From: Amoebophrya sp. A120
Taxonomy: Eukaryota > Sar > Dinophyceae > Syndiniales > Amoebophryaceae
Assembly (NCBI GenBank): GCA_905178155.1
Contig: CAJINV010000007.1
Coordinates: forward strand, 4,048,265 to 4,112,264
Direction: 5' to 3'
DNA: 64,000 nucleotides
Shown here: positions 12,474 to 25,006 of the stretch, in pieces
How the letters are laid out: every line of letters begins with the position of its first letter
How positions within the stretch are numbered: the stretch's first letter is position 1
Position numbers and translations under genes: made by a program
The notes under the pieces: model-generated
The model's input: the letters and a program-made list of their open reading frames with translations, nothing else
Databases searched by the model: none
What the model was told of the DNA's origin: nothing

Positions 12474-15400
12474 ATGCCGAAGAACCGCGATATAGATAAG
12501 CGGGTACCGAAGAACCCGCCCCAACAGATCAAAATCATTGTGGACAACTACAATGACGCGACCAATCTCGTTGCCCACCGGCGGAATTCCGTCGATTCTA
12601 GTCGCGGGGGAGGCGACGTGCAAGCGCCACCGCGTGACAACTACACCACGCGGCGAGCGAGCAACGACCGAGACCAGAGGCGCGGCGGCGCGTCAAGCAG
12701 GGAAAGGAATATAATCACGAGTAGCACAACTCGGGTTACTCTAGAACAAGCTGCACCTGCTCAGGACGAGGAACATCACAACAATTCGTCTTATAACAGA
12801 CGAGGTAATAAGAGTGACAGCAGAAGCAGGACAAGCAAAAGACGGCGGACGGACAGAGGCGGCACGACTGGAAACGGCCACAATAACCGCGGGAACAACA
12901 GGACAAATGACAGCGGGTATAAAAATAACCACAATAATTCCTCGAACCGACGCAGGTCGACGTCCCGACGGAGTAGATCGCGCTCTGGAGGAGGCTATGC
13001 ATTGCAAAAATGTCTGGGTCTGGAAGAATACAAACTTGTGATGCGCATTTCAGAACACAGAAAAATGTCTCATGCATAGGTAGCAAAAGCTGCCCACTTT
13101 CTGTCACCAAAATAGTGGATTTGTCATGCCGATTCGGCATGGCGGAAGCTTCTCGAAACCTGTGACACTAGAGCTTCCATGCCAGACCTTCTGTGTCATG
13201 CAAAAACAGCATGACTCTTCCAGACCCAGACACTTTTACATTTGATAGAGGCAGGAACATCAACCACACCAGTACTGGTGCGGTGCTGGAAGCGAATGAC
13301 AGAACGAACAGCCGAAGAGGTGCTGGTGGCCGAAACGGAAACAACAGCAGCTACTACAACGAAAGCAACGAGAACCATCGTAGTAACCGACGCGGGGGCG
13401 GCGATCGAGATATTAAAGAGAAGGATAATTACAAAGAACAAACTGCTGCCATATCTCATATCCAGGAGCAGACTAGCAAATCGAGCCGGGACAACCGAAG
13501 CGACCCGACAAGCAGTAGCAACAAATCCGGGTCGAAGAACAACGATAATAGATCACGACGTAGCAAAAACAGGTCCGAAAACCGGGATAACAAGAATAAG
13601 TTAGCCAATGGTAACGTCGCGACCGGCTCGAGCAGTGAGAATTACTCGCATCACCCGTCTTCAAAAGCCGTCGGAAACAAAAGAGACCACCTCGTCGAGA
13701 GTGCAAATGGCAACAGCAACAGCGCGGCTGGAGGAGGTGACCATAAAGACGGAGGCAGAGCGACGAAAACGCCAGGCAAGGCCGATCATGGGGGCTCTTC
13801 TAACGCGGATAACGAAAAGGGTGGAAACGCTGCAAGCGGGTCCTCGCAAGTACGAATTGTGCCGCCCGCAGCAGTCCTGATACCGAACAGCTCTGCGAAT
13901 GGCGGCGCGACTAGCGGGGGAGGTGCGCCCGGGAGCGGAATCACTCTAAAGCCCAGAAGTATAGTTTTGTTGTTGATGAAGATGACTGTGATGAACAATA
14001 GCCATTTAGTGATATTACTGACTGAGAGTATTTTTTTGGATTTGGGAAGAAGTTTTTCATGCTTCCTCATTAAAACAGGTGCTGTTCTGCAAGAGCGGAA
14101 GGAGCAAAATAAACCTGACGGAGTGATTCTGAAACGCCGCGACGACATCCAGCCTTCTTCATCAAGGTACGTTCTTTGATTTTGTCGATGTGAGAACTGC
14201 AAGACCACAGTGAAGCTGCTTTGCTTTTCCGATTTGATTTTGCATGACGACTTCTTTAAAAAAATCCTGGTCGTGGAGTTTTTTCTTTATCTTCAAAACA
14301 GCCATCCGCCCGCCCTTCCCAACGGCGGCCCCCCAAACAGCCGGCTTGAACTCCGATCCCGGCGTGAGGTGATCGAAGAGAGACGGCAGGAGGACTACTA
14401 CGGCGGCGGTCACAGTCACCGACACGACCATTACAACAGCACAAGCGGCGATAGCTACCACAACTATAATAACAACCCTGACGACGGATACCATGGCCGG
14501 GGCGGAAGCGGCGACCACCACTACTACAACGGTTACGACAACACCGGCAACGGTCCAGGAGGTAGCAGTTCTCACAACGGCGGCGGTGGTCCGCACAACA
14601 ACTCCGCAGGAAGTCATCATGACAATTACGGCACCAACAGTGTATCTGGCGGCAACATTCACCATCCTGCGCATTACAGCGACAGTAACCGCGGGGAGAA
14701 TAACTCGCATCGCGGGGACGGGCAGCTTTCCCGGCACGGCAATCAGAGCAATCGCAACGACCGGAGCAGGAACCGACGGAACCGGAGTCGGAGGAACAAG
14801 AGCTCCAGGAAAAATAACGGGAACAATGGGAGTCGGAACGGTGGGGGTCGAGGAGCAAATGTTGATCACGGTGGAGCTGCCGCAACATCCTCGAACAACA
14901 ATGCCACGCTCGGCAACTACAACATAAACTCCGAGGTGGATAACTTATCCAGGTCCTCCAGGTCTCTATCCCGCTCGAAGTCTTCCTCGTACAACAGCGA
15001 CAACGAACAGAATTCGGCGAGCAAAAAATCCAGCTACAATTCGGATGACGAGGAAAACGCGAATGAATCGAGCGATGAAGACGACGAGGAAAACGGTGGG
15101 GTTACCGTAAAAAATAATCACAATAAACGGACGCGGGGTGGAAAAAACAAAGAGTCCAGTGGTTCAGAAAAGGAGGTACTTATACGTACTTTAATTTCTT
15201 TGCGAAAAACCATAACCATGCTGCTCTTGCTTGTGACAGACACTTATTATTTTGAAGTAGTTCACTTTTCGAGATCATGTATGTGCTGCATCTACATTCA
15301 CATTCTCCTCTATGACATGTGATGACTTTGACTACCTTTATTTCTGATGAGCTTCTGGACAACTTCGTTGGTGTTCACCTATCAGGAATCCCCGTCCCGT

Positions 15401-17762
15401 TCGCGGTCCGACGACTCTGCCTCGGAATCCGACTCCAGTCCGGTCAGCAAAAAGCGAAAAAAACAGGGCTCCAAGAAGGCTTCGAAGCAAAACACCGGCG
15501 CCCAGGCCGCTTCTGTCTCCGCAGCTGGTGGCGGACAGCAGAACCAGCAGAGAGCCCCCGCAGGAGCCTCCTCGGTGGCCGCGGCCGCGCATCCACTACA
15601 TCACCCCACGATCGTGGCGCAACAACCGCAGCCCAAGCTCGTACAGTTACTCCAACAGCATGAGATGAATTCCTCAGCGGCGTTGTACGCAACATCAGCA
15701 ACGAGGACGACCGCGACTACCGTGACGAATCCTCCCGCGGCGACTAATGCCCACGCGTATCACCACACCAGTAACATGACGCTGTCCACGGTGACACCAA
15801 AATCAAACACGTTCAACAGCAACGTAAATCACGGAATGCTGAACAGTGGCGCATCGGGCGCGTCCGGAAGCAACGCCAATCAGGACGCCGTGGAAGAGAA
15901 AGTAAAAATGAGGACAGAATAAAAATCGATGAGTTGGCAGCTGATAATGCTGGAAATATCAAGCACATAGAAAATTTGAGTTTTTGGTGCATTTGGATTT
16001 GAAGAAGACGCTGTTGCATGATTGCGAGAAACATGTGTGGGTCTGGTATAGTTCCATGCGGTAGCATTACTTTTGATAATTCTCGTGCGTCATCTTCTTT
16101 GTACAGGAACAATATCTACATCAAGAGCCATCAAACTTAACACTACAGTACGCGTCCGACCCGCGACATATCCTCTTAGTTTCGAACCTTCCGGACGACA
16201 AATTTGACCAGCAGGTCGTAACGGATCACTTCCAAAAGTTTGGCACGGTCAAATCTGTCGAACTCAACCCGGAAGAGAAGACGGCGCTGGTATTATACTA
16301 ATAGTCCTCGTGCGACCACAGTCATGCGCTCAATGATTCTTGCGCTTGCCTTGGCCATGGTGCTGGATCTTGATCTCTGACTCTGTTTGTTACGCAGCAT
16401 GATCTTCTTCACTGAGGATTTAGAGAAATCTGAACTCCTATTCGCATGTGATGCTTTGTCATCAAGAACCGTGAAGATAAAATTTTATCGAAAACTCCAT
16501 TCTCGCAGATTTGTTTTGACGAGTGGAAGTCCGTGGGCGCCGCGTGCCGCCATAACGGGCTGCACATAACTTTGAACGTGAAAGTGATGGACCCGAAGAA
16601 GCAGTTTGCGTCGGCGGTGGACGGGGACCAGTTGGATTCCGAAACGAAGCGCCTGCTGGAAAAGTATACGGGGATGCTGCAGAAGCTCATGGCGCTGATG
16701 GCCAAGTGCGGCGACGAGGATTCCGCCAAGAAGGAACAGCTGAACGCAAAAGTCATCAAGGTAGAATAGTGGAGTTTTTCTCATTTTTTGATACTAGCGT
16801 AGAATGCTGCAACCACTACTTCTATTCGGAATGATTTGGTTGTACTTTCACTTTCACCATCTTCACAAACAAGGTAGAATGATCAAGATCCTTATGTCGG
16901 GATTGGAATTGCATCTTTGTGTTTGTCCTCTCAGGTGAAAGAGCAGATGGCTGTGCTAACGGACGCTAAAAAAACCCGAGAGCAGCAGTGGGAGGAGCAA
17001 AGCACCAACGTGGGCCCCGGTGCCTGGCGCAACGGCGACCCCAACCAGAACTGGTGGCCCGGGGGCGACGTCAATAAGGAGGACGAGGAGCAGGGACAGG
17101 AACAGGAGGGAGGGAACAATGGGGAAGAAGGGAACACGAACAACCAGGACCAACAGGATCACAATATTAGTGCTGATCAGTATAATCAGGACCAGCAGCA
17201 GCAGCAAACCCACCATGCTGAAGAGCGGGGGGAGCAACTACAGGGAGCATCGCAGCAAAATGCGGCCGCGACAGAGGACAACCAGCAAGAACATCTTCAG
17301 AATGTGCTGCCGACGAGGACGGCAGCAGGAGCAGATGCTGCACAAGAAAACAGCAATGTAGGAGCTGTTGCAGCTGCAGAGGAGGACGAGGACATATCCT
17401 GAGTAAAAACGTACCCACACCATAGTTGTCATGCAAATCTGCATGCTTAAAATGTTTGTCATGCGGAGCCCCATGAGAAGCATTTTCTAAGGGTGTTTTG
17501 AAATTTGTCATGCTCCAATCAGCATGAGAGACTAGATCTGTAATGCTGCTGAACTAGCTCAAACAGCACTACACTACGCGTCCAAATTTGTCATGCGAAA
17601 CAAGCAAAGTTGGCCGATTTGTCTAGCAGATTTTCCATCTTGACTCTGGTGTGGGTACGTTTTTACTCAGGATAGGACAGCGACAGTCACGAGTATGTCG
17701 AGGTCGAGGTAACGGACGATGAGGACGACGACGAGGAAGAAAATCAACAGCAGCAGGGGTAA
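12474..17762 (+). CDS. RRM protein resembling RBM26/27, RS/Asn-rich N-terminus (9 exons)
   Basis: Exons that keep the frame are 12474-12995, 13253-13958, 14079-14166, 14302-15175, 15386-15901, 16107-16289, 16509-16760, 16935-17393 and 17679-17762, giving 1227 residues. Seven introns are GT-AG and the first fits GAGGC direct repeats, as the last fits AGGACA. Residues 1-900 are Arg/Ser/Asn/Gly-rich with RS-like blocks. An RRM lies at about 922-995: RNP2 HILLVSNLP, RNP1-like TALICFDEW formed across the 16290-16508 intron. A helical segment with KKEQLNAKVIK|VKEQMAVL follows, in the place where RBM26/27 carry a similar helix. The C-terminus is Gln/Glu/Asp-rich. RBM26/27 relatives act in nuclear RNA surveillance with the exosome. 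That link is inferred from RRM plus helix only, as I see no PWI or CCCH domain. Confidence 0.7.
12996..13252 (+). mobile_element. Introner-type intron, 22-nt terminal inverted repeats
   Basis: 13006-13027 and 13216-13237 are inverted repeats with one mismatch (core TGTCTGGGTCTGGAAGA). GAGGC stands at both borders (12991-12995 and 13248-13252). Removing one copy plus the insert keeps the frame (...SGGG|RNIN...). Inside are TTTGTCATGC (about 13118) and a TGTCATGC plus inverted GCATGAC pair near the right end. Confidence 0.8.
17394..17678 (+). mobile_element. Introner-type intron, perfect 27-nt terminal inverted repeats
   Basis: 17396-17422 and 17647-17673 are exact inverted repeats of 27 nt (start ATCCTGAGTAAAAACG). 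AGGACA flanks the element at 17389-17394 and 17674-17679. Joining at these copies restores the acidic C-terminal tail in frame. The interior holds four direct copies of (T)TTGTCATGC at 17426, 17455, 17504 and 17587. The perfect TIR suggests a recent insertion. Confidence 0.85.
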
Positions 17763-18990
17763 ATGAAACGAATCTTCATCACGATGTTGAAGAGGAGCAG
17801 TTCCGAACATAATAAATTGGCTAGTGCTGATCCTGATGTCCCGGATAGAAGAAGATCTATCAAATTCGAGCTGCAAGTTGGTCAAACGACACGACCGATC
17901 AGGCTACATTGAAGATGCACTCGACAGCACAAAAAGGCGACCGACACGAGGACCCGTAAATAATGACTGTCCATAATTTTTCACAAGAATACAGCAAATT
18001 TTGATTCCAAAATATTGAGTGATTTGAGCCCTTGAGCTCATGAAGATGTGACGACGTATGTACCGACTTATTTTCCGCTTTTCATCTACTGATTCGTGAA
18101 CACCTAGACTACGAAAAATTCACATCTGTCTATCAGTAAATAATATTACACCAGTTTTATTCAATACCTCAGCACAAAGTATCTTTTTATCATTTGTTTT
18201 TCGGGTAGATAGCACCTTGCTCACTTCTCAATCTCTGTGGTAGGGTAAATGATCCAAATTTGGCGAGGATTTTTCCATTTCCTGTCGCACGGGTCTAATT
18301 TTTCGAAGGAGGCATGAAAACAGTGAACTTTTCTATAAATTTTTCGTCATTACAATGTCAATCGTATTGCCGTACCCCCTGGCAATGAAAGGAGTGAGAG
18401 TTTATGTAAGTTAAAGTGTAGTGCTTTTCTTGGCTGCACCCCGAAGTTGTAAAGCCACTTTCTGATATGTACTGCCCAACCCCTTGATGAACTGGTAGTC
18501 TGCCTAGGCAAAATTTCCCATGATTTCAGCTACAACTTCGTAGATTTACCCCGGCACGTACATGCTACATACCATATTCGCCTACCAGCCCTCGCGCATG
18601 GACAAAACCTAATACTCCGTCTTCCCTATTATTTGATTCACTATTTTTCGCCTCAGAGAAATCATTTTTCACCTCTGACCTTTGTTGATTCACGGATGTT
18701 GGGATTTCAATGTCAACAGCTCCGGGGCTGCTCTCATCGAAATGGCCTATGTAGTGTATTACAGCGAGAGATGAAGAAGTGCTGGCATGAACAAGATCAC
18801 CAGCATCACAGCGACCTCATGTTTTTCTAAGAATTTGGAAACGAAACGAACACCAGACTTTCAAATTCTCTTTACCGCCGAAGCATATTCTTAGCATCCG
18901 GCCACCTCGTACTTCGAAAAAACTTCAAAAAGACTTCAAAGATGAGTTCAGTGCGAGTTCAATACGAACGCCGACAAAATCCTATACTTA
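17763..18990. other. Intergenic, no gene seen
   Basis: AT-rich sequence with only short frames. No domain or RNA structure recognised. Confidence 0.5.
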
Positions 18991-18994
18991 TCAT

Positions 18995-19335
18995 AAAGTC
19001 ATTTGACCTGTTGCAAAATCGAAGAGAGCCAGCGTTTCTGTCGAAAGTCAGCTGACTTTGCGTGGAGTTTGCAATAACTCAAATGACTTTTTGCGGAATT
19101 TGCACCAAAAAAAGTCAATTGACTTTGTGCTAATTTCAAGACAAGTCAAATGCCTTTTTCTGAATTCGGCTCATTTCACAGACAGGCAGCAAAAGTTTGA
19201 AGAATGTGCCCAATTTTTTTGCAGAAGTCAGTTGACTTTTCTGGAAATTAGCATAAAGTCAATGGACTTTTTTTGATGCAAATTCCGCACAAAGTCATTT
19301 GACCTTGCCTGGAAGTTGTCAAAAGTCAAGTGACC
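18995..19335. repeat. Cluster of nine degenerate palindromes, AAAGTCANNTGACTTT type
   Basis: Copies start at about 18995, 19044, 19076, 19111, 19143, 19224, 19255, 19291 and 19322, mostly 30-50 nt apart with one wider gap. Those at 19044 and 19111 are near-perfect palindromes (AAAGTCAGCTGACTTT, AAAGTCAATTGACTTT). Others carry one to three changes. Sequence between copies is also related (GC.GAATTTGCA-like), so the whole is a diverged tandem array with a unit near 30-45 nt. A partial tenth copy lies at about 19348. The central dinucleotide varies while the arms stay similar, as expected if the palindrome is what matters, but it could also be an old minisatellite. Confidence 0.75.
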
Positions 19336-19339
19336 TGTG

Positions 19340-19960
19340 CCCTTTTTGAAGTCAACGGATTTGGGCAAATTATTGAACTCGGATTAGACTCGTAATGAAC
19401 TCGCTTTTGAACTCGTGCTCCGGTCTTTTTGAAAACTCTAAAAGTACGAGGTGGTCCCGTGCTAAATATTCCTGCGCAGCCTGTTTTGCGATCGGGTTGG
19501 CCATTCTTGTTGTTGTTGCCATAGGGGAAAAAAACCTGCAAAGACATAACATTAACATTTTGAGAGAATTTTGAGCGGTAAAGGGCAGCCAAATTTGTCT
19601 TCGTTGAAGAACGAAGCGGTTCCAGAGAACGGGAAAGTAGAGCCTTCTTCTCGAACCTAAGAGGAACTTTCGTTCCAATGAAGAACTAAGTTCGTTTGCA
19701 CCACTCGCCAAAAATGAATCGAAAGCAAATCGTCTCAGTCATGCATCGTGAGGACATGACTGACACAAAAATCGCAATTACCCATAAAGTCGTCTTCATG
19801 AGATGAAATAGAGAAAAGTGGCCAAGTACGACACACAAAACCAGAACGGGAAAAAAATGAAAGTGGGAGCTTTATTTTGTATTCTATGAAACTACCTGAT
19901 TAAACTCAAAAATAAACCTGCAAAGACTCCAACTCCTTCCTCAAGACAAAGTTCAACAAG
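19340..19960. other. Intergenic, upstream of the ABC gene
   Basis: Short minus-strand frames (19326-19592, 19370-19711) lack any protein resemblance. Nothing else recognised. Confidence 0.5.
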
Positions 19961-22900
19961 ATGTTGCGGGCCTGCAGTTTTCTGTTTCCCTCGCTTGGAT
20001 CTTCATCCTCCTCCTCGGCGGCTTCGGCTACGCCGAGCACAGGCAATGTCTGCACTATCGTCAACGGAGAAGACCAGAACCCCGACGAGCGCCAGGACAA
20101 AAATAGTTTTACGTCTTTGTCGGAGGCAGGAGGCACTGGTGCCGTACCAGGAGTTACGACCAAACCGCCCAAAGGTAGACCCACTTCCTCCCTCATTATT
20201 CACTCCACTGCGGCAACGGCCTGTGCGGCGAGCTTCGTTTGGAACATTCACGCGGTCTTCTTGCAGAAAGAGTACGTCCTGCTCGCAGCGCACTACGGAA
20301 TCACCTCGGCTGCGCTCTTGTCGACGCTGTTAGCGGTGCTGGGCGGGAACGCGTTGGTGCAATTATTGCGGGAGCAACAGAACTCCAATTCGGCTTTGTT
20401 GGGAGCAGCTACAGCTATTTCAGTTGCTGGATTGGATGCAAGTCGAAAAAAGGTGAAACTGTTCAACGAAGAGGAACGCTTTCGGCAGATCCTCCGCGAG
20501 CGGTTCACCGACGGCGAATATTCCGTCCTGATGTACATGCTGCTCAGCAGTCTGCCGGCCAGCCTGAACGCGTTGGCGTTCAGTACCAGCAGCACGCTTC
20601 TGCCGGTCGGCGCGAACTTGATTTTGCCGTTCCAGCTGTTTCTTCCCGGTTTGCTCGGATCAGCGGCGTTGTTTGAAAAGTGGCACCGGGAAATTCTGTT
20701 CTCCGCGTTCGGGGAAGTGGAGGGGGAAGACGGTAGCGACGCATCGTCGAACTCGAAACGAAATGGAGACTCGCACTCCTCCGGTGTTGCGGATATGGCA
20801 AGCAGATTCGGTTTTCACCTGGAAAAATCCTCTGCGAGGAGGACTTCAAAATCCTCTTCATCAACATCTGAAGATCACAAAGAAATACTAGACCACCAGC
20901 AACCAAGAACCGACTCCAGCAATAGCTCCAGCCCGGACCTGAAGTTCAAAAATCTGGTGGATGCTGACCACGGAGATAGTACCAGCAAGACGCCGCTACA
21001 TGACGTTTCTACCACTTCGACGTTGACCGGGGGTGAAGGCGGATTCTCGTCCTCTTCTTCGAAAAACACAAGTGATTTTGGCGAAGATCATACGAATCAC
21101 GACATGCTTGATATCAGTGAGGATGGCGCCCTTGTTGCAGGAGGAGCAAGAGGGGCATTGCAGTCGGCTGCTGCTTCCAAATTGTTAGTTAGCGCTGCAG
21201 GATCAGGAACGAAGGAGGCTTCAAGTTCAAGAGCAACAACTGCCTCTACAACTCCGGTGTCAAATGATTCCTCCACACATCAACCGTGGACCTGGGTGAC
21301 TACCATCCAGGAGGCGACCAAACACATCTCCGACTACCTGCAGAAGCAGGCCGGCGCGAAGGAGTTCGCGACACTGCAGGTTTGCGGCATGGCCTTTGAC
21401 CTGTGCGTCGACTACGTGATGACGCAGTGGCGCGGCGCGTTCTTCGACACTTTTCAGACGAAGAATGTGCTGAAATTCCAGGAGTTGCTGAAATCCTTCG
21501 GCGTCATTGCGATTTCCAACATGGTCGCGAGCTCCTACAGCGACTACATGACGGGGCTCTGGGACCTGCACGCCCGGGCCTACTTCGTCGACCGGTTTGC
21601 GACTCGCTTCTGGTTAAAGGACGCCGCGTTTTACAAAATGGCGCTGGTGGGCGGGGGATACGGGAGCTTGTACGGCGAGGAGCTGGAAAATAAGGCGGGA
21701 AAAAGAAGACCTTCGCAGAATGGAGATCTAGAAGACGGTGAAGTAGAAGAAAACCTGGTTGTACTCGAAGGCGGTGTGACGGTTGAGTCGGACCGCGAGA
21801 CCGGAACAACGGCAATCGCCGCCAGAACGAGGATGAACACCACCAGAACAAATCGTGACTCTTTACTAGCTTCAACTCAAACTAGAAACTTCTTTTCGCA
21901 ACCCGACGAACTGCGGAATTGCGATCAGCGATTGCACGAAGACGTGCAGGCGTTTGTCGGCGGCAGTCGGAGGTTGACGTTTGGATTCGCAGACGCGGTG
22001 TTGCGGTTGGCGTTCTTCTTTCCACAACTCGTCTACCACTCGCCGCCGGGTCTCTGGGAATTGTGCTTGCTCATGTCTGTTGGTATAGAGTTGTTTATAA
22101 TTATTTTCTTCTGCAGATTGCATCTTGATCTTCAGTAGTTGAACATGACAATGACTCTGGCTCACTCTCACACAATAATTTTTTTGTTGCATGCCCCTGA
22201 AGATTGCAAAGTCGAAATTTTCCCTCACAAACACAACAGTTTCCTCCATCATGACCCACCAACTCGGTAAAGAGCTGCTTCCCGCCAACATGGCCATCCA
22301 GAACGCCGAGGCACAATTTCGCGACGGGTTGATTTCCGTGCAGAACCGCGCCGAGCCGCTGGCGTTGCAAAACCTCAACGACGCTGGGCTGATCCAACGG
22401 CGCTTCCAAGAGGTCCGCATTGCGCTCTGGAACAGCATGCAGGTCGGGTTTCGATTGCAGTTGTTCACGACTTCTTACGGGTTGCTCGCCGGCGTGTTGC
22501 CCTTCCTCCTCCTCGCTCCGTCCTTTTTCCAAGGGCACATCACGATGGGCGCCATGTTCCAGCTGGAGGCGATCATTGGGCAGGTGCAAGGGTCGCTGGA
22601 CTTCTTCATGTCCACCTACGCGGATTTCGCGAGTTGGCGGGTGACGACCGACCGGTTGCTGGCAATGCAGAAGTTCTGCGAGTGTGAGGAAAAGATGGCG
22701 GGGGTGCGGGGGATAGGGTTCAACACTGGAGGCCGCGGGGCGTCGAGCGGTAGACCCCTGGCGTTGATGGACAGGAACAGGGAAAGGGAAGATGGACAAG
22801 TGGAGAGCGGAACTGCACCTGAAGATCTAGTAGCTGCAGTTGAAGGACACGCAACACACTCGAATGGTGGAATTGACCTTCACTTCGAGGAAATCAATTT

Positions 22901-24053
22901 CGGAGCACCGCCAGTGGTTGAGGATGAAGATGCGGACGATTCCATCGCTGATGAAGAGGCTGCAGGTGCTGCAGGAAGTACACCCCCCTCGACCGCTGCA
23001 ACACCAGCACTACAAAACCTCCACTTCACACTACAGCCCGGCCAAAAGCGCTTGATTCTCGCGGAAAGTGGTGCGGGAAAGAGTGTTTTGGTCCGGTGCT
23101 TGGCAGGCATTTGGCCGAGTTGTTGGATCAAGATGAAAAACGAAGCCAGTTGCACCAACAGCCTCTCGTCGTCCTCTTCCTCCTCTCTTTGCGGCAGAAG
23201 TAGAGCGAACACCATAGACCGCACTGCCATCTTCTTCGTATCCGAACTCACATGCGTTCTGCAGATAATGGGGAGCGACCACTTGACTTTGTTCGAGGCG
23301 TTGACTCTGTTTCTAACGGCCGGGAAGACCAACGCGAAATCTGTGACTGACGGAGCAGCAGAAAATGAGTCCAATATCGTTGACACCGTGGTCGACGGTC
23401 GAATGCAGCTGGCGCAGTTCGCAGGCGACGAAACGGCTACTGAGGAAGTTGCTACCAACGCCAGCGTAGTAGAACACAATGACAATGCTGCAAGACCCAC
23501 TCGCCAAAGTGCACAAGGTGCAGACACGCCGACAATAGAACAACATCCAAATAAATCCTCCGAAGAACCCGGCCTCTACGAAACCACCCAAAAAGCTCTT
23601 CTCCTCGCAGGGCTCCCGGACTGGGTCCCGAAACTGCACGAGAAGCAAGGCAACGGCCAGCAACTTCCGAATGCGGTGTCCGCGGAGGTGCGCGGACGCC
23701 TGGTGTTTGCACTGGTTTTCGTCGCGGTTTTGAGCAAAGGACATTGTTCTACGTCTGCGCACATCAAGAAGAAGTTTTTCATTATCGACGATTTCCTCAG
23801 CCGGCACAATCTGCAGGAAGCTGTTGCGGAGGAACTGGTTTCGACGTTGATCGATCTTTTGAGCGAGGATCAGGCCATCGCGATATTTGCCCGGCCGGGA
23901 GCGAGTGGCGTGGTGAATTTGTTTTCTTCGCGGAAAAGTGCTAGTCTTTTGGGAGCACCAGCACCAGTGTCGCCAGACGAGGAAGCGGCACGAAAAGGAA
24001 ATTTAGTTGGTGGGTGGGATCCTGTTTCTATTTGCTCATTGGAAAACCTGTAA
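19961..24053 (+). CDS. ABC half-transporter, SbmA/ABCD-like, with degenerate nucleotide-binding domain
   Basis: Two coding blocks, 19961-about 22130 and about 22200-24053, are separated by a short intron whose exact borders I could not fix. The transmembrane part has helices around nt 20230-20360, 20500-20680, 21380-21560 and 22000-22120, then NCDQRLHEDVQAF at about nt 21919-21957, matching the NPDQRI.ED signature of ABC_membrane_2/ABCD proteins. EAQFRDGL and more membrane helices follow in block 2. The ATPase has Walker A ESGAGKS (about 23063-23083), but the Q-loop reads FVSELTC, the signature loop AVSAEVRG (about 23673-23696) instead of LSGGE, Walker B FIIDDF (about 23781), and the H-loop lacks His (IFARPGA). 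Relatives move fatty acyl-CoA or peptides. Here hydrolysis is probably weak or lost, so function is open. Low-complexity insertions interrupt the membrane and ATPase domains. Confidence 0.7.
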
Positions 24054-25006
24054 AAAGTTTCAACTTCTTCGACCTTGTTAAACGACGTTCAAACTAGAAC
24101 TACAACTTGATGATCGGACCTCGTCACTCATTTCCTAGAAACACGAAATCTAACGACTACTGACTGAGCTTCAAATTTTGGATTCCTAGATGGAACGACT
24201 TCCACGCTTTGAGACTGATAGACAGATTCGTCCTCATCGCAACTATACTATCACGAGGTTTGCGTTTGTTGTGCATCCTTGCCTGCTCTTAGTTACTGCT
24301 CCTTAAATATATCTGAATCAATTAGGTGTTGAGGGTTACTTTGGAAATTTTGCTATCGATACTCGTCACGATTTGGCGCAACCCGAACTCTTATGATTGA
24401 TCGGAGGGTTGCAAAAAACGCCTTGAAATATTGGGCTCGGAGCGCGTCCTTTTGATGCTGAAACAGAACTAAGTTTGTCATCGTCATGAGCTTTTTTTCT
24501 CCTGTCAGAATGTGAAAAGGCATGTAAGTGCGCTTGATTGTTGATTTTTTTCGGGTGAGGTCTTCACACGCTGGTGGTGGTGTTGGGTCCCTTGAAATGG
24601 TTTAGTTGCATACGCGAAAGGCTTGTTGTTGCCCAGCAGTGCTCCATGGGTCTCCTGCAAGGGCATAGAGTATGCGTATGCGAAGAGCGAAAAACGGCCC
24701 CAGAATCAAACAGGTCGATAATTTTTTATCATGCTTCACGATTGGGGTCGCCTTAGTGTGTTATAGTGTCTATTTGAGCTATTTGATTACTGATTATCAT
24801 CGGTCCTTTTTTTATCAGCGGCAGCAGCTTGTCGTGCATGCATGACTGTAGTTGAAGTTGATTTCCATCCTTACGTCGGTCCACCTTAAGAACAAAAACA
24901 AAAATAGATCTTTCATCCTTTTTGTCCTTTTTTCGCATGGCATGGTCTGAGCGCATAGTTCTTTTTTTCGCTTGAGTACAAAGATACTACTTGTCATCAA
25001 TACAAC
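24054..25006. other. Intergenic, no gene seen
   Basis: AT-rich with poly-T runs. No supported coding frame or repeat. Confidence 0.5.

Noticed and set aside
14162-14869. 235-codon minus-strand frame with Val/Ala-rich, membrane-like sequence
   Set aside because: It is the complement of Asn/Ser/Gly/His repeats of the RRM gene. The hydrophobic look follows from codon complement.
18995-19335. CRISPR-like array
   Set aside because: Repeats are short, degenerate palindromes, the spacers are related to each other, and the host is eukaryotic.
22101-22799. 232-codon minus-strand frame
   Set aside because: Antisense of the ABC membrane domain, which has clear family motifs on the + strand.
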